DNA from: Bacillota bacterium
Lineage (GTDB): Bacteria; Bacillota_A; Clostridia; Lachnospirales; Lachnospiraceae
NCBI GenBank assembly: GCA_023443925.1
Contig: JAEZSL010000190.1
Location: 1 to 48,113, forward strand
Length of the DNA stretch: 48,113 nucleotides
Direction of reading: 5' to 3'
Part shown: positions 18,361-27,965 of the stretch, in pieces
Layout of the letters: the number at the start of each line of letters is the position of its first letter
How positions within the stretch are numbered: the stretch's first letter is position 1
Translations under genes and position numbers: made by a program
Notes under the pieces: generated by a model
The model's database searches: none
Seen by the model: only the letters and a program-made list of their open reading frames with translations
Told to the model about the DNA's origin: nothing

Positions 18361-19458
18361 ATGGTGAATCCCGGTCTGATTAAGCTTATGCTACAAAACA
18401 AAGGGGTTTTTTTAAAAGATGATCTGCGAGACGAAGTGATTGCAGGGTACAATTGTTTTGATGTAAAGATGGGTAAGATTTTTCTATATATTCGTGCAGA
18501 CCAAGTAAATGTGAAAATCCCAGTGTATACGGTTGTTTCGAATAAAAGAGACGCTTATGAGATTCAACAAGCCAACGGACAGTATTTTATCGACATGGAT
18601 GGTATGCGTGTTGACGCGGGATTTTACCCACAAAAAGAAGTATACCAAAAATTGATTGGAGCTCGTTTGGCTGGCGATATAGTCCGTGTGAAGGCGGATG
18701 ATCATTTGGCTATTACCATCAATCATTACTGCAAATACTTTGCAGACGGACAGCAATGTAAATTTTGCAACATACATAAGTGGCCTACGCAAACCCACAG
18801 CACGCTGCAGGAAATTATTGAAGCGGCCTATTTGTATCAAGAACAGGGTGAGATTAAACATTTGTCTATTACTGGCGGCACTGGCCATGGGGCAGATAAA
18901 GGTTTATTGAAAATGATACAGTTTATTATAAAGTTGCGGGACAGAGGTGTTTCTCTACCCATTGCTGTTGAATTTGAACCCATACACAATAAAGAGTGGC
19001 TGTGTACATTAGCGTCATTGGGTGTAAAAACCATCTCTTGTAATATTGAACTGTTAGGTGATATACCACGAGCGCAATTGATGCCAGGAAAAGGGCAAAT
19101 TCCGTTTGAAACCTATTTGAAAACTTGGCAAGACTGCATTGATGTATTCGGTGAAAACCAAGTATACACAAATATTCTTTTGACGGCAGCAGATGAAGCC
19201 GGTCAGTTCATACCTCGAGCAAAAGAGATCATTGATGCCGGAGTCATCCCATCAATCGGTATGATGCTGGAACAAAAAGGTGCGGAAATCAAAATACAAT
19301 TGCCGGAGTTGTCCACGCAAATTAGCTATTTCACAGAGGTTGTACAGCGCCTGAAAAAAGTGGGGCTGAATCCGTTAAAAGCCAAAGCTGGCTGCGCAAA
19401 GAATGGCGGATACAGTCCGATCAATGAGTTTTATACCTATAATAATAAAAGGAGGTAA
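18361..19458 (+). CDS. Radical SAM protein with unusual CX8CX2C motif
   Basis: A 365-residue protein. The cluster motif is C124-x8-C133-x2-C136 (CKYFADGQQCKFC), wider than the usual CX3CX2C, followed by LSITGGTGHG (SAM-binding GGE-like strand) and VEFEP, IELLG strands of a TIM barrel. The overall look is closer to biotin-synthase/Elp3-like radical SAM proteins than to SPASM maturases. The N-terminal 120 residues hold a separate beta-rich part with no family I recognise. A ribosome binding site (GGGAGTG) precedes the ATG. The two-base gap upstream and 7-base gap downstream imply co-translation with the neighbouring radical SAM genes. Substrate unknown. Confidence 0.8.
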   Translation: MVNPGLIKLMLQNKGVFLKDDLRDEVIAGYNCFDVKMGKIFLYIRADQVNVKIPVYTVVSNKRDAYEIQQANGQYFIDMDGMRVDAGFYPQKEVYQKLIGARLAGDIVRVKADDHLAITINHYCKYFADGQQCKFCNIHKWPTQTHSTLQEIIEAAYLYQEQGEIKHLSITGGTGHGADKGLLKMIQFIIKLRDRGVSLPIAVEFEPIHNKEWLCTLASLGVKTISCNIELLGDIPRAQLMPGKGQIPFETYLKTWQDCIDVFGENQVYTNILLTAADEAGQFIPRAKEIIDAGVIPSIGMMLEQKGAEIKIQLPELSTQISYFTEVVQRLKKVGLNPLKAKAGCAKNGGYSPINEFYTYNNKRR

Positions 19459-19465
19459 GGGATGT

Positions 19466-20482
19466 ATGCTAAAGATTTGCAGTCTTCATATTACAAATCG
19501 TTGCAATAATAATTGTCGCCATTGTTTTGTGGATGGCGGATTTAAAGAATATGATGAAATGTCGACCAGCCAGTTAAAAAGTTTTATTGAACAGTACAGT
19601 GTATTATCAAGCGGGCAGGGGCGAATCAATGTTTTCGGTGGTGAGCCGCTTTTGCGTGAAGATTTATTTGAAGTGCTTCAATTTGCAAGAGAAAAGGGCG
19701 TTGAAATGGAGTTAGCAACAGGAGGTACGGTGCCACGCGATCGTCTTGAAAAGCTGATTCAGGCAAAGCCAGATTATATGAGCTTTGATCTGGACGGAGG
19801 GAAAAGTGAATCCCATGACTGGCTGAGAAATCGATCCGGCCACTTTGAGCTCATGAAGGGAATCATTCGAGATTTCAGTGATGCTGGTCTATACTGTAAT
19901 GTGATTATGGTGGTCAATAACCGCAACCGTTTAGAAGTGATTGATTTTTTGGAAATCTGTGCGGACCTGCATGTGAGAGAAGCGACATTTCAGTTTATGA
20001 ATGCAATTGGCAGGGGACTGAAAATAAAAAATTTAGTGGTATCAGCAAAAGATTGGTTTGCCACATATAAGACTGTGACAGATTGGATTGAAAAGAATAA
20101 ACCCTCATTTACGGTCGCATGGCAAAAAGCATACAGCAGTGCCGCTGAGGAAATTCACAATGACGAATGGGATTGTAAAACACAGGATTGCAGTAGAATT
20201 TTTGTGAGAGCAAATGGAGACGTATACCGTTGCGCATTATTGGGCGATTCTGATTTATGTGTGGGAAATATCAAAGAGGAACCCTTATCTACCGTAATGG
20301 AATGCATGCATGAGGCGCAATACAATTGCAACAAAATTAAAGGGTGTCCAGCAATTTCTTATAATACGGCAGGGGATTACCATGTGGATGACCCGAGAAA
20401 AATGCAGGATTGCTTTGTTGCCACCTGCCCTAGGGAGAGGCAGTACTTTTATCCAGATTATCTGACTGCAGTGACCGAGTAA
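19466..20482 (+). CDS. Radical SAM/SPASM-domain protein
   Basis: 338 residues from ATG 19466, chosen because AAAGGAGG (19448-19455) lies 10 bases upstream; the longer frame would overlap the previous gene. The radical SAM motif is CNNNCRHC (Cys13, Cys17, Cys20), followed by [10 protein letters not shown] (SAM-binding GGE motif). The C-terminal SPASM-like region is cysteine rich (Cys237, 242, 256, 265, 280, 288, 294, 316 and 321), with [15 protein letters not shown], so one or two auxiliary [4Fe-4S] clusters are likely. Relatives include RiPP maturases and anaerobic sulfatase-type or BtrN-type dehydrogenases. No clear precursor peptide lies next to it. The stop codon overlaps the ATG of the aminotransferase (TAATG). 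Confidence 0.87.
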   Translation: MLKICSLHITNRCNNNCRHCFVDGGFKEYDEMSTSQLKSFIEQYSVLSSGQGRINVFGGEPLLREDLFEVLQFAREKGVEMELATGGTVPRDRLEKLIQAKPDYMSFDLDGGKSESHDWLRNRSGHFELMKGIIRDFSDAGLYCNVIMVVNNRNRLEVIDFLEICADLHVREATFQFMNAIGRGLKIKNLVVSAKDWFATYKTVTDWIEKNKPSFTVAWQKAYSSAAEEIHNDEWDCKTQDCSRIFVRANGDVYRCALLGDSDLCVGNIKEEPLSTVMECMHEAQYNCNKIKGCPAISYNTAGDYHVDDPRKMQDCFVATCPRERQYFYPDYLTAVTE

Positions 20483-21600
20483 TGGAGGCGAGTGTGTGGA
20501 AGGTACCTTTTTATAGTTCATATGCACAACATACGGAATTACAGGAGCAGCTGCATGCTAGTTTAAACCAGTGTATTGAAAATGATATCTTTGTAATGGG
20601 AGAAGAGGTTCGTGCGTTTGAATACGAATTCGCACAATATTGCGGCACCACATATTGTGTGAGCTGTGCTAGTGGGCTAGATGCTCTCATTTTAATGTTG
20701 CTGAGTGTTGGAATTGGCCCAGGCGATGAAGTGATAGTTCCATCCAACACTTTTGTAGGAACGGCATTTGCAGTGAGCAAGGTCGGTGCGAGTGTTGTTT
20801 TGGTGGAGCCTGATCCCCTGACCTTTAGCATGCAACCGGAAGCAATTGAGGAAAAGGTGACGGATAAAACCAGAGCTATTATTGCAGTCCACTTGTACGG
20901 TAGACCTGCTGGTATGACGTATATCAGAAACATCGCCACGAAACATCATCTATATGTATTCGAGGATGCTGCACAAGCGCATGGAGCGAGCCTTTTCCAT
21001 AAAAAGGTGGGGGCGTTAGGAGATGCGGCAGCATTCAGCTTTTTCCCAAGAAAAAATTTAGGCGCATTAGGGGATGGTGGAGCGATTACCACAGATAACC
21101 CTGAAATTGCAGAAAAGGCTATGATATTATCTCAGTATGGATCAAAGCAAAGGTATGTTCATGTTGAAGTGGGATTGAATTCCCGATTAGATAATATCCA
21201 AGCTTCAATTTTGAGGTTAAAACTCAGGCATCTTGACAGCTGGAATGCAAGGAGAGCTGCAATTGCAGAAAAATATCTGGAACAAATCAGACATCCGAAT
21301 ATCAGACTGCCGCTTCCAAACCAAGCGCAGGGCTCCATGTACCAGGTTTGGTATGTCTTCTGTATAAAAGTAAAAGAGAGAGATCGCCTAAAAACGTATT
21401 TGGAAGTGAATGGGATTGAAACAGCGATTCATTATCCAATACCCATACATGAGCAGGTATGTTACCGGGGAGCTTTTGACGGTGTCGCCTGTCAAATAGC
21501 AAGTAGTCTTTCTGCCGAGGTGCTCAGCTTGCCGCTGTGGCCCGATATGGATGCTCAACAACTAGAATATATAATTGATACAATCAATTCATGGAGATAA
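20482..21600 (+). CDS. DegT/DnrJ/EryC1/StrS-family PLP aminotransferase
   Basis: A 372-residue fold-type I PLP enzyme. The Schiff-base lysine is Lys191 in [15 protein letters not shown], and the cofactor-pyridine Asp is Asp162 in EDAAQAHGA. The substrate-loop [20 protein letters not shown] follows. The family transaminates keto-sugars or keto-cyclitols, usually with Glu or Gln as donor. It is typical of deoxysugar, aminocyclitol and antibiotic pathways. Start: ATG at 20482 overlaps the previous stop, while an in-frame GTG at 20494 has GGAGG at a better distance and would start right at the conserved VPFYSS. It implies that the pathway handles a sugar- or cyclitol-like intermediate bearing an amino group. 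Confidence 0.9.
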   Translation: MEASVWKVPFYSSYAQHTELQEQLHASLNQCIENDIFVMGEEVRAFEYEFAQYCGTTYCVSCASGLDALILMLLSVGIGPGDEVIVPSNTFVGTAFAVSKVGASVVLVEPDPLTFSMQPEAIEEKVTDKTRAIIAVHLYGRPAGMTYIRNIATKHHLYVFEDAAQAHGASLFHKKVGALGDAAAFSFFPRKNLGALGDGGAITTDNPEIAEKAMILSQYGSKQRYVHVEVGLNSRLDNIQASILRLKLRHLDSWNARRAAIAEKYLEQIRHPNIRLPLPNQAQGSMYQVWYVFCIKVKERDRLKTYLEVNGIETAIHYPIPIHEQVCYRGAFDGVACQIASSLSAEVLSLPLWPDMDAQQLEYIIDTINSWR

Positions 21601-23315
21601 TTATGCGCAAGTGGAAATTTTTATGGAAAATTCTTCGAAAGTATAAAGGAGCATTATGCAATATATTGATCATCGTACTTACCTGCTCCATAATTATGTT
21701 ACTCTATCCTTATATTACAGGTATAATGATTGACCAAGTTTTTTATGCTGGTAATATGCAGTTTTTGTATAAAACCATCTTCTTTCTTACAGTTTTGTAT
21801 GTTGGCAATGAGTTGTTGATGTTTATTAATTATTTGACGCATCATTACCTTTCGCAAAAAGCGTTGTTGGATATAAAGACACTTCTATATAAGCAGGTAT
21901 TTGTGATGAAAGCCAGCCGTCTGAGCAGACTATCCACGGGCGAAATTGGAACGATTATTAACGAGGATTCCAATAAAGTACTGGATTTATTAATAGACAC
22001 TGTGTTTTATTTACTGGCTGATATTTCAAGGTTGCTGTTTATTTTTGGCATTCTGTTGTTCATTTCTCCGATCATTGCCGTTTCCTTATTTGTGATCGCT
22101 ACACTGATAACCATTTGTATGAGATTACTTGGAAAAAAGATTGCAAGCCAGCAAACTCAGCTGAGAAACCAATATGGACGTTTTATCAGTGTAATAGTTG
22201 GGTTGGTTATTGGAATTGACACGATTAAGCTTATGCCGAACGAGCAATATCTGAATGGCATTATTAAGGATAATTGTGTAAATTTAACTGAACTGAAAAA
22301 GAAAAGTGTCGGAGTTGAATTAATTCGCAACAGAGTTGTTCAATTTTTGACGTTGCTTGGTACGTTGTCACTTTACTTTTTGAGCGCTAGATTAATCGAA
22401 ACCGGAAGGTTGACCGTTGGGTTATTTATCGCTGTGATGGAATATTTTTTAATAGCGATTAAATACATAAATAATTTAAGTGGCAAATATGCACTGATAA
22501 AAAAAGATATGATATCTATTAAACGGGTAATCGCGCTTTTTGAGGAAGAAACAGACGAGGATGAAACCGGTGATGAATTGGTGCCCAGCACGGGGACGAT
22601 AATGTTTAATGATGTTACATTTGGATATGATGGTGTACAAATCTATCGTCACTTGAACATGGAAATTCATGGGGGAATCACCACTGCCATCGTGGGAAAA
22701 AGCGGATCTGGTAAGTCTACGATTATCGAAATGATTGCGCGTATTTTTAATCCCCAACAAGGTACCATAACCTATGCATCTAAAGAGATTAACGGGTTTG
22801 AACTGGCTGCTTGGAGAAAGCACGTGGGAATTATGCTGCAGGAAACGGTTATTTTTGATGATATGAGCCTTCGGGATAACATACTTTTAGGCGCAGAAGA
22901 ACAAGGTGTTGTATCACTACTGCATATTTGTGAAGAGGTAGGGTTAGGGGCTCTTTTAAAAAAGCTGCCAGATGCACTTGATACGTCAATAAAAGCAGGG
23001 GCATTATCCGGTGGAGAACGCCAAAAAATAGCGTTTGCAAGAATGCTGGTTCATAATCCGCCTATGATTATTATGGACGAATCAACCTCAGCGCTGGATG
23101 TCCATGCTGAACGTCAGGTTATCAATATGTTAATTGAAAAATTAAGGGGCAAAACACTGATTATTGTTTCGCATAGGCCCTATACTGTTGTCAACGCTGA
23201 TGAAATCATTTTGATAGAGAATGGCGCAGTTATTGACCGTGGAACCAACAATGAACTCCAGGAAAGATGTCCACTATACAACAGGTTATTTAAGGAGGAA
23301 AAGCATGGCGAATAA
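21591..23315 (+). CDS. ABC exporter half-transporter (TMD-NBD), first of a pair
   Basis: 574 residues: a type IV exporter membrane domain (six hydrophobic helices within about residues 18-310), then a nucleotide-binding domain with Walker [10 protein letters not shown], signature LSGGERQ, Walker [13 protein letters not shown] and H-loop VSHRP. All catalytic residues look intact. No N-terminal C39 peptidase domain is present, so it is not a bacteriocin-processing exporter. The first ATG overlaps the aminotransferase stop; a second ATG 12 bases later (21603) is also possible. It overlaps the next half-transporter by 11 bases and probably forms a heterodimer with it. Likely role: export of the product or self-protection. 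Confidence 0.9.
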   Translation: MEIIMRKWKFLWKILRKYKGALCNILIIVLTCSIIMLLYPYITGIMIDQVFYAGNMQFLYKTIFFLTVLYVGNELLMFINYLTHHYLSQKALLDIKTLLYKQVFVMKASRLSRLSTGEIGTIINEDSNKVLDLLIDTVFYLLADISRLLFIFGILLFISPIIAVSLFVIATLITICMRLLGKKIASQQTQLRNQYGRFISVIVGLVIGIDTIKLMPNEQYLNGIIKDNCVNLTELKKKSVGVELIRNRVVQFLTLLGTLSLYFLSARLIETGRLTVGLFIAVMEYFLIAIKYINNLSGKYALIKKDMISIKRVIALFEEETDEDETGDELVPSTGTIMFNDVTFGYDGVQIYRHLNMEIHGGITTAIVGKSGSGKSTIIEMIARIFNPQQGTITYASKEINGFELAAWRKHVGIMLQETVIFDDMSLRDNILLGAEEQGVVSLLHICEEVGLGALLKKLPDALDTSIKAGALSGGERQKIAFARMLVHNPPMIIMDESTSALDVHAERQVINMLIEKLRGKTLIIVSHRPYTVVNADEIILIENGAVIDRGTNNELQERCPLYNRLFKEEKHGE

Positions 23316-24972
23316 CAGACTGCATTACTACAGGCAACTATCCTCATATGCACCCAAAATGAATAAAGTGTTTTTGGGACTCCTGCTGACAAAGGTATTA
23401 CTGACGGTGTTGATGTTGTGCAATCCCTATCTCTATAGCCGTACTGTGGATGCGATCATCGCTGGAAAATATAAGCAGATGCTACCGTATTTGGCGTTGC
23501 TTTATTTGGGAGTATTCCTATTGGAAACGATTTTGTATTTGTATGAAAATTTATTGGCAAATCAGTTTATATTCTCCCTCCAAGAAAAACTGAGATGTTT
23601 GATTTGGAGAAATATATATGCAGCGGATTATTCAAAAACAAGGAATTTAGATCTAGGTGAAATAAAGAATACCATCAGCAATGATGTTGATTTACTGGAT
23701 GACACGGTTCGTAAAAATATGATTGAATATCTATTTAATTTATTTGTATTACTTGCATCTGCAATCTGGTTGATGATTATTAGTTTTAAATTATTTATTA
23801 TTTTGCTGCTGGTTATACCACTGGTCTACTGGATTACAAAACTCATCGGAAAAAAGCTAAATCATGCATCTGAGTTACTGAGAAAAGAAATTGCTGAATA
23901 TGAGGGGCTCATTTATAATAGTGTGACTTTGTGGAAATCCATTAAAGTTTTGTGCCTGTCTGAGTTGATGGTGCAAAAACTGCAACGACTATGGGATAAA
24001 GTGCTGACGCAGCAATTTAGGATGCTACTATACAATTTTTTATCTTATTTTATTCAGTCTCTGAAAGATTTATATTTTGTAAAAATCGCAGTATATATTA
24101 TTGCGGCGTTGTCTATTCAGCAAAATAAAATGACTATTGGAACCTTTATCCTATTCATCAGTTATTTTGAGTACTTTGTATCTGCGATAAATGGCATAGT
24201 AGAATCTGAACTTTCAATCAAACAAAATGATCCGAGTATTGCAAGGGTATTTGCGCTTTGTAATTATCATGAAGAAACAAAAGAAAAAATAGGAAATATT
24301 CAATTAACAGAATTATCCTTTCGTCAGGTGTATTATAAATATGAAGATCAGCTACCTTATGTCCTGGAGGATTTAACAGAAAAATTTTATGCAAAAGAAA
24401 AAATCCTGATCAAGGGCAATAATGGTTCTGGAAAGTCCACCATAATCAAGCTAATTCTGGGATTCCTTCATCCGGTAAGTGGATGTGTAGAAATTTCCGG
24501 CGTGCCTATAGAACATATTGAAAAGGCATGGATACAAAATAATGTTGCTGTGGTTATACAGGATAGCAACTTATTCGATATGTCTATTTACGAAAATATG
24601 CTTCTTGCTAATCCAGATGCCAATAAGGCAGAAATTGAACATGCGTGCAAGCTGGCATGTATACATGACGTGATAGTTCGTTTACAAGATGGATACAAAA
24701 CACGAATTGGAGAGAACGGCTGCTTTCTTTCAGGTGGCGAACGTCAAAGACTATTACTTGCCCAATTGTTTTTGAGGAACCCGCAGATCGTGATTCTCGA
24801 TGAGTCAACCAGTGCACTGGATAAAGAGACCGAAACTATCGTTAATCTGAATATTGATGTGCAGTTTTCAGATCGGATGATTATCAGAATTTCACACAAT
24901 TCGTATCAAAATCATGCGATTGACCATGTACTCTCTATTGTAAACGGAAAATTGACGGATGAGACGAAATGA
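23305..24972 (+). CDS. ABC exporter half-transporter (TMD-NBD), second of a pair
   Basis: 555 residues from ATG 23305, chosen because AAGGAGG lies 7-8 bases upstream and a longer start would overlap the previous gene by 95 bases. The N-terminal membrane domain spans about residues 20-300. The NBD has Walker A GNNGSGKST, signature LSGGERQR, Walker [13 protein letters not shown] and H-loop RISHN. Both partners have canonical Walker motifs, so no degenerate site is evident from motifs. The pairing and overlap suggest a heterodimer. Confidence 0.9.
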   Translation: MANNRLHYYRQLSSYAPKMNKVFLGLLLTKVLLTVLMLCNPYLYSRTVDAIIAGKYKQMLPYLALLYLGVFLLETILYLYENLLANQFIFSLQEKLRCLIWRNIYAADYSKTRNLDLGEIKNTISNDVDLLDDTVRKNMIEYLFNLFVLLASAIWLMIISFKLFIILLLVIPLVYWITKLIGKKLNHASELLRKEIAEYEGLIYNSVTLWKSIKVLCLSELMVQKLQRLWDKVLTQQFRMLLYNFLSYFIQSLKDLYFVKIAVYIIAALSIQQNKMTIGTFILFISYFEYFVSAINGIVESELSIKQNDPSIARVFALCNYHEETKEKIGNIQLTELSFRQVYYKYEDQLPYVLEDLTEKFYAKEKILIKGNNGSGKSTIIKLILGFLHPVSGCVEISGVPIEHIEKAWIQNNVAVVIQDSNLFDMSIYENMLLANPDANKAEIEHACKLACIHDVIVRLQDGYKTRIGENGCFLSGGERQRLLLAQLFLRNPQIVILDESTSALDKETETIVNLNIDVQFSDRMIIRISHNSYQNHAIDHVLSIVNGKLTDETK

Positions 24973-24988
24973 ATGGAGGGCGATTCTA

Positions 24989-25762
24989 ATGAAATTTGGT
25001 GTCTGTCTTGGAGGCATGGGGCCGAAGATTGAGCAACTTGAAATTTTGCATACGTGTGGCTATGACTATGTGGAATTGAGTATGGTGGACCTTATGGTGG
25101 CCTCGGATGCACAGTTTGTACATATAAAGCAAGCCATTACTGATAACCATATAAGCTGTTTGGTATGCTATTTGTTTTTTCCGTGGCAACTGAAAATTGT
25201 TGGTCCTGAAACAGACGAAGGCTACATCACGCAGTATATCCAAACAGCGGTGCAACGGGCGGCAAGTGTGGGCGCTACCAAATTGGTGGTGGGGAGTGGC
25301 AGTTCCAGATTAGTTCCCAGTGGCTTCAACCAGGAAAAAGCATTAAAACAGTTTGGTCGTATTTTAAATGAAGTACAAACGGCTGCAGCACCGGAGGCAA
25401 TTCAGACGATTATTGAACCGATGTGCAGGGCTGAAACAAATTTAATCAATACAGTGAATGAAGCATTCGTGCTCATTGCTGAAATGGAGCCGCCACTACT
25501 TAAAACGATGATTGACCTGTACCATTTTCATAAAAACGAGGAACGGTATGATGAGCTAAAGCATGGAGAAACTTTGATTTCACATATTCATTTATCCAAC
25601 GATGCACGGGGATTTCCCAGCAAGAGGGAAGAGATAGCGGATTTGTTTCAGTATTTGCGTTCGATCTCGTACGACGGAACAGTCAGCATAGAAGCAAGTA
25701 CATCAGACTTTCAGTCAGATGCGAGACAAACATTATCTTTATTGAAAACTATTATTTCATGA
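24989..25762 (+). CDS. Sugar phosphate isomerase/epimerase-like TIM barrel
   Basis: 257 residues from ATG 24989, placed behind GGAGGG; the longer frame from 24959 overlaps the ABC gene and is less likely. It has the AP-endonuclease-2/xylose-isomerase-like metal site: Glu in TIIEPMCRAE, Asp/His in MIDLYHFH, His in ISHIHLSND and Glu in VSIEAST. The family includes hydroxypyruvate isomerase, inosose dehydratase/isomerase (IolE, IolI), tagatose epimerases and antibiotic-pathway isomerases. Beside a DegT aminotransferase, a sugar- or inosose-type substrate is plausible. The exact reaction cannot be told from sequence. Confidence 0.85.
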   Translation: MKFGVCLGGMGPKIEQLEILHTCGYDYVELSMVDLMVASDAQFVHIKQAITDNHISCLVCYLFFPWQLKIVGPETDEGYITQYIQTAVQRAASVGATKLVVGSGSSRLVPSGFNQEKALKQFGRILNEVQTAAAPEAIQTIIEPMCRAETNLINTVNEAFVLIAEMEPPLLKTMIDLYHFHKNEERYDELKHGETLISHIHLSNDARGFPSKREEIADLFQYLRSISYDGTVSIEASTSDFQSDARQTLSLLKTIIS

Positions 25763-25778
25763 TAAAGGAGAATTATTA

Positions 25779-26585
25779 TTGCAGGAATTAATTACAATAT
25801 TAAGCGGTTATGATAAACATGGGAAAAAAGAAAAATATGAAAAAATTTTGCTATATGCAGGTAGCACCATTTCAATCGTTGGACATACGGGAAGCGGGAA
25901 AACCTCTTTGATATCCGATATTGAATTGCTTGTGCAGCGCGATAGTATTTCTAAGAGAAAAGTGTTACTAAATGGTCGTGAGCCCTCGTTTCATGAACGC
26001 TTTGATCCTATGGTAAAAATGATTTCAATGATTACGCAAAGTACAAAATGCGTTACAGATTTGCCCGTTTCAAAGTTTCTGGAAATTCATGCGCGGGCAA
26101 GAAATGTCAAAGATGAAAATATCGTTGAAAAAGTCGTATCGCTTGCAAATGAGTTTACCGGCGAGGAGATTCAAACCAACCACAATGTTACAGAATTGTC
26201 CGGTGGACAGACAAAGTCCTTACTGATTGCAGACGCTTTGGTTATCGGGTCTTCTCCGATTATTTTGCTGGATGAAATTGAAAATGCCGGTATTAACCGG
26301 TTGGGCGTCATTCAATGTATCAAGCAGTTTGATAAGCTAGCTGTTTTTGTAACCCACGATCCTTATATCATATTACATACCGACAAATGGATTGTGATGA
26401 AAAATGGTGCTGTAGATAAGATCTTTTTAAATCAAAAATCTAATCAGCTGCTTCAGGAATTACAGGAATATGACCGCAAAATTGAGAAGTTGAAAAGTCT
26501 CATCCGTAACGGGACTGAGGTGGACTATAACGCAATTAGTATAGACGATATAGAAAAATTGAAGATTGGAGGTGATAACTATTGA
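25779..26585 (+). CDS. Soluble ABC-type ATPase without permease partner
   Basis: 268 codons from a TTG start at 25779, with AAAGGAG at 25764-25770. The ABC motifs are complete: Walker A GHTGSGKTS (residues 35-43), signature ELSGGQTKS, Walker B IILLDEIENAG and H-loop VTHDP. There are no transmembrane helices, and the neighbouring genes are a P-loop GTPase and an Fe-S protein, not a permease. It therefore probably acts as a cytosolic motor, as ABC ATPases do in cluster assembly (SufC), methyl-CoM reductase activation (AtwA) or DNA repair. The C-terminal 40 residues are a charged helix. It overlaps the next gene by 4 bases. Confidence 0.82.
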   Translation: MQELITILSGYDKHGKKEKYEKILLYAGSTISIVGHTGSGKTSLISDIELLVQRDSISKRKVLLNGREPSFHERFDPMVKMISMITQSTKCVTDLPVSKFLEIHARARNVKDENIVEKVVSLANEFTGEEIQTNHNVTELSGGQTKSLLIADALVIGSSPIILLDEIENAGINRLGVIQCIKQFDKLAVFVTHDPYIILHTDKWIVMKNGAVDKIFLNQKSNQLLQELQEYDRKIEKLKSLIRNGTEVDYNAISIDDIEKLKIGGDNY

Positions 26586-27292
26586 AACTAGTATTACTGG
26601 CCGGTCCTCCATCTACAGGGAAGACTACTATTTTAAAAAGAATAATTGAACATTTCAATAGCAAGAAAAAACTTGCGTATACCAAAATTGACGTAGTGAA
26701 AGCCAATGAAGCGGACGATATTTACACCTGTTATAATATTCCTACAAAAACAATTTATACGGGTGAATTGTGTCCCGACCATGCCGAAGTGATGGTTATG
26801 CGGGAAGTGATTGACTGGGCGGAAAAACTGGATTCAGATATTTTATGTTTGGAAAGTGCAGGGCTTTGTTTGAGGTGCTCTCCATTTACATCAGAAGGGA
26901 TTGGTATTGTGGCATTGAATATGCTGTCAGGAATTCATTCTGTTGACAAGATGCAGCAATTGATCTGCTTTGCGGATATAGCAGTAATTACAATGATAGA
27001 CCTAGTTAGTCAAGCTGAACGAGAAATTTATGTCCGAAAACTGAAAGAGAACCATAATAGTCTCATGATTTTTGAAACTAATGCAAAACATGGAACGGCG
27101 TTGGACAGACTATATGAAATTATTGAACAGTCCGAAGATATTTGTTTGGATAATATTCAGTTAAAAGGCAATCCCCCCTTGGGGACATGCACTGTTTGCA
27201 TTGGGAACAAGCAAATTGGGTGGCAAAGTCACTACGGCGTTGTCCGGACGATTGACACCAATATTGCGGATTATATGTATCGAGGTGACTGA
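26582..27292 (+). CDS. HypB/UreG/CooC-like P-loop NTPase with metal-site cysteines
   Basis: A 236-residue protein from TTG 26582 behind GGAGGTG. Walker A is AGPPSTGKTT near the N-terminus. A cysteine-rich segment follows: Cys64 in GELCPDHAEV, and Cys89, Cys96 and Cys99 in CLESAGLCLRC, with CTVC near the C-terminus. TMIDLVSQAE looks like the NKxD-type G4 region. The G3E/MinD-like superfamily inserts nickel or other metals, or activates Fe-S and corrinoid enzymes. The cysteines fit metal binding or a bridging cluster. It sits between an ABC ATPase and a 4Fe-4S protein with 0-4 base spacing, so the three probably form a complex. The client enzyme is unknown. Confidence 0.78.
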   Translation: MKLVLLAGPPSTGKTTILKRIIEHFNSKKKLAYTKIDVVKANEADDIYTCYNIPTKTIYTGELCPDHAEVMVMREVIDWAEKLDSDILCLESAGLCLRCSPFTSEGIGIVALNMLSGIHSVDKMQQLICFADIAVITMIDLVSQAEREIYVRKLKENHNSLMIFETNAKHGTALDRLYEIIEQSEDICLDNIQLKGNPPLGTCTVCIGNKQIGWQSHYGVVRTIDTNIADYMYRGD

Positions 27293-27295
27293 TTT

Positions 27296-27928
27296 ATGGA
27301 CAATTTTGAGCAATTGAACCGTAACTGCGGTTTATGTGGAGAGCCCACTTGTGAGAGCTTACGGGAAAAAGTGCAACGGTTGGAAAAGTTTAAAAGTATT
27401 TGCCCGTTTTACCGAAAAGAGAGGGCAGAAACACAAAATCATGTTATAGAAACGGATGTGGTGTATGAAAAATGCGACATGCATGGAACAGAATATGATT
27501 TTGTACTCAAGGCGGTGGCTGGCGAGCAATCCGCCCGAAAAATTATTCGGCCATTTCGCCCAGATTTGGTTGAAAAACTGAATATCGTACCCGGTAGCGT
27601 AGTGATGGGTCGCCCGATGGGTGCGGGGTGTCCGGTTACCCATGTTTTACAGGTGTATCAGGTGGACATACTGGCTGGTGTATTATATACATGGGCAGTG
27701 GGACCAAGACTTTCTAGAAATGCGTCAGTAGTTGACATCAGTGCTTATAATATGGTTGGTTTTGAAGGCATTGCTGTAAACATACAAAGCGCACCGAAAA
27801 TCGGGAAAGCAGCTTCGTTTTTACCCGGATTTTGTATGATAAGGCTGGTGCATCATGGTTTGGTTAATAAAATCATCAATACGGCAGAGGGTATACTTGT
27901 GAGAGTGGAAGGAATTCATATTGCATAA
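27296..27928 (+). CDS. Small [4Fe-4S]-domain protein, third of the ATPase/GTPase/Fe-S trio
   Basis: 210 residues. The N-terminal motif CGLCGEPTC...C (Cys11, Cys14, Cys19, Cys36; C-x2-C-x4-C-x16-C) matches the Fe-S cluster domain of the RnfB / acetyl-CoA decarbonylase-synthase gamma-subunit type (Pfam FeS, PF04060). The remaining about 170 residues form a separate domain with MGAGCPVTHVLQVYQ and no family that I can name. The gene begins 3 bases after the GTPase stop. It may receive electrons or serve as scaffold for the two nucleotide-binding partners. Those partners are inferred from gene order. Confidence 0.75.
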   Translation: MDNFEQLNRNCGLCGEPTCESLREKVQRLEKFKSICPFYRKERAETQNHVIETDVVYEKCDMHGTEYDFVLKAVAGEQSARKIIRPFRPDLVEKLNIVPGSVVMGRPMGAGCPVTHVLQVYQVDILAGVLYTWAVGPRLSRNASVVDISAYNMVGFEGIAVNIQSAPKIGKAASFLPGFCMIRLVHHGLVNKIINTAEGILVRVEGIHIA

Positions 27929-27965
27929 TTGCCTCATAATATTAATTTTTGAAAGGATAAAAAAT

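Noticed and set aside
26582..27292. Urease or hydrogenase maturation gene (UreG or HypB proper)
   Set aside because: No urease or hydrogenase genes lie in the window, and the cysteine pattern differs from both; only the P-loop family level is supported.
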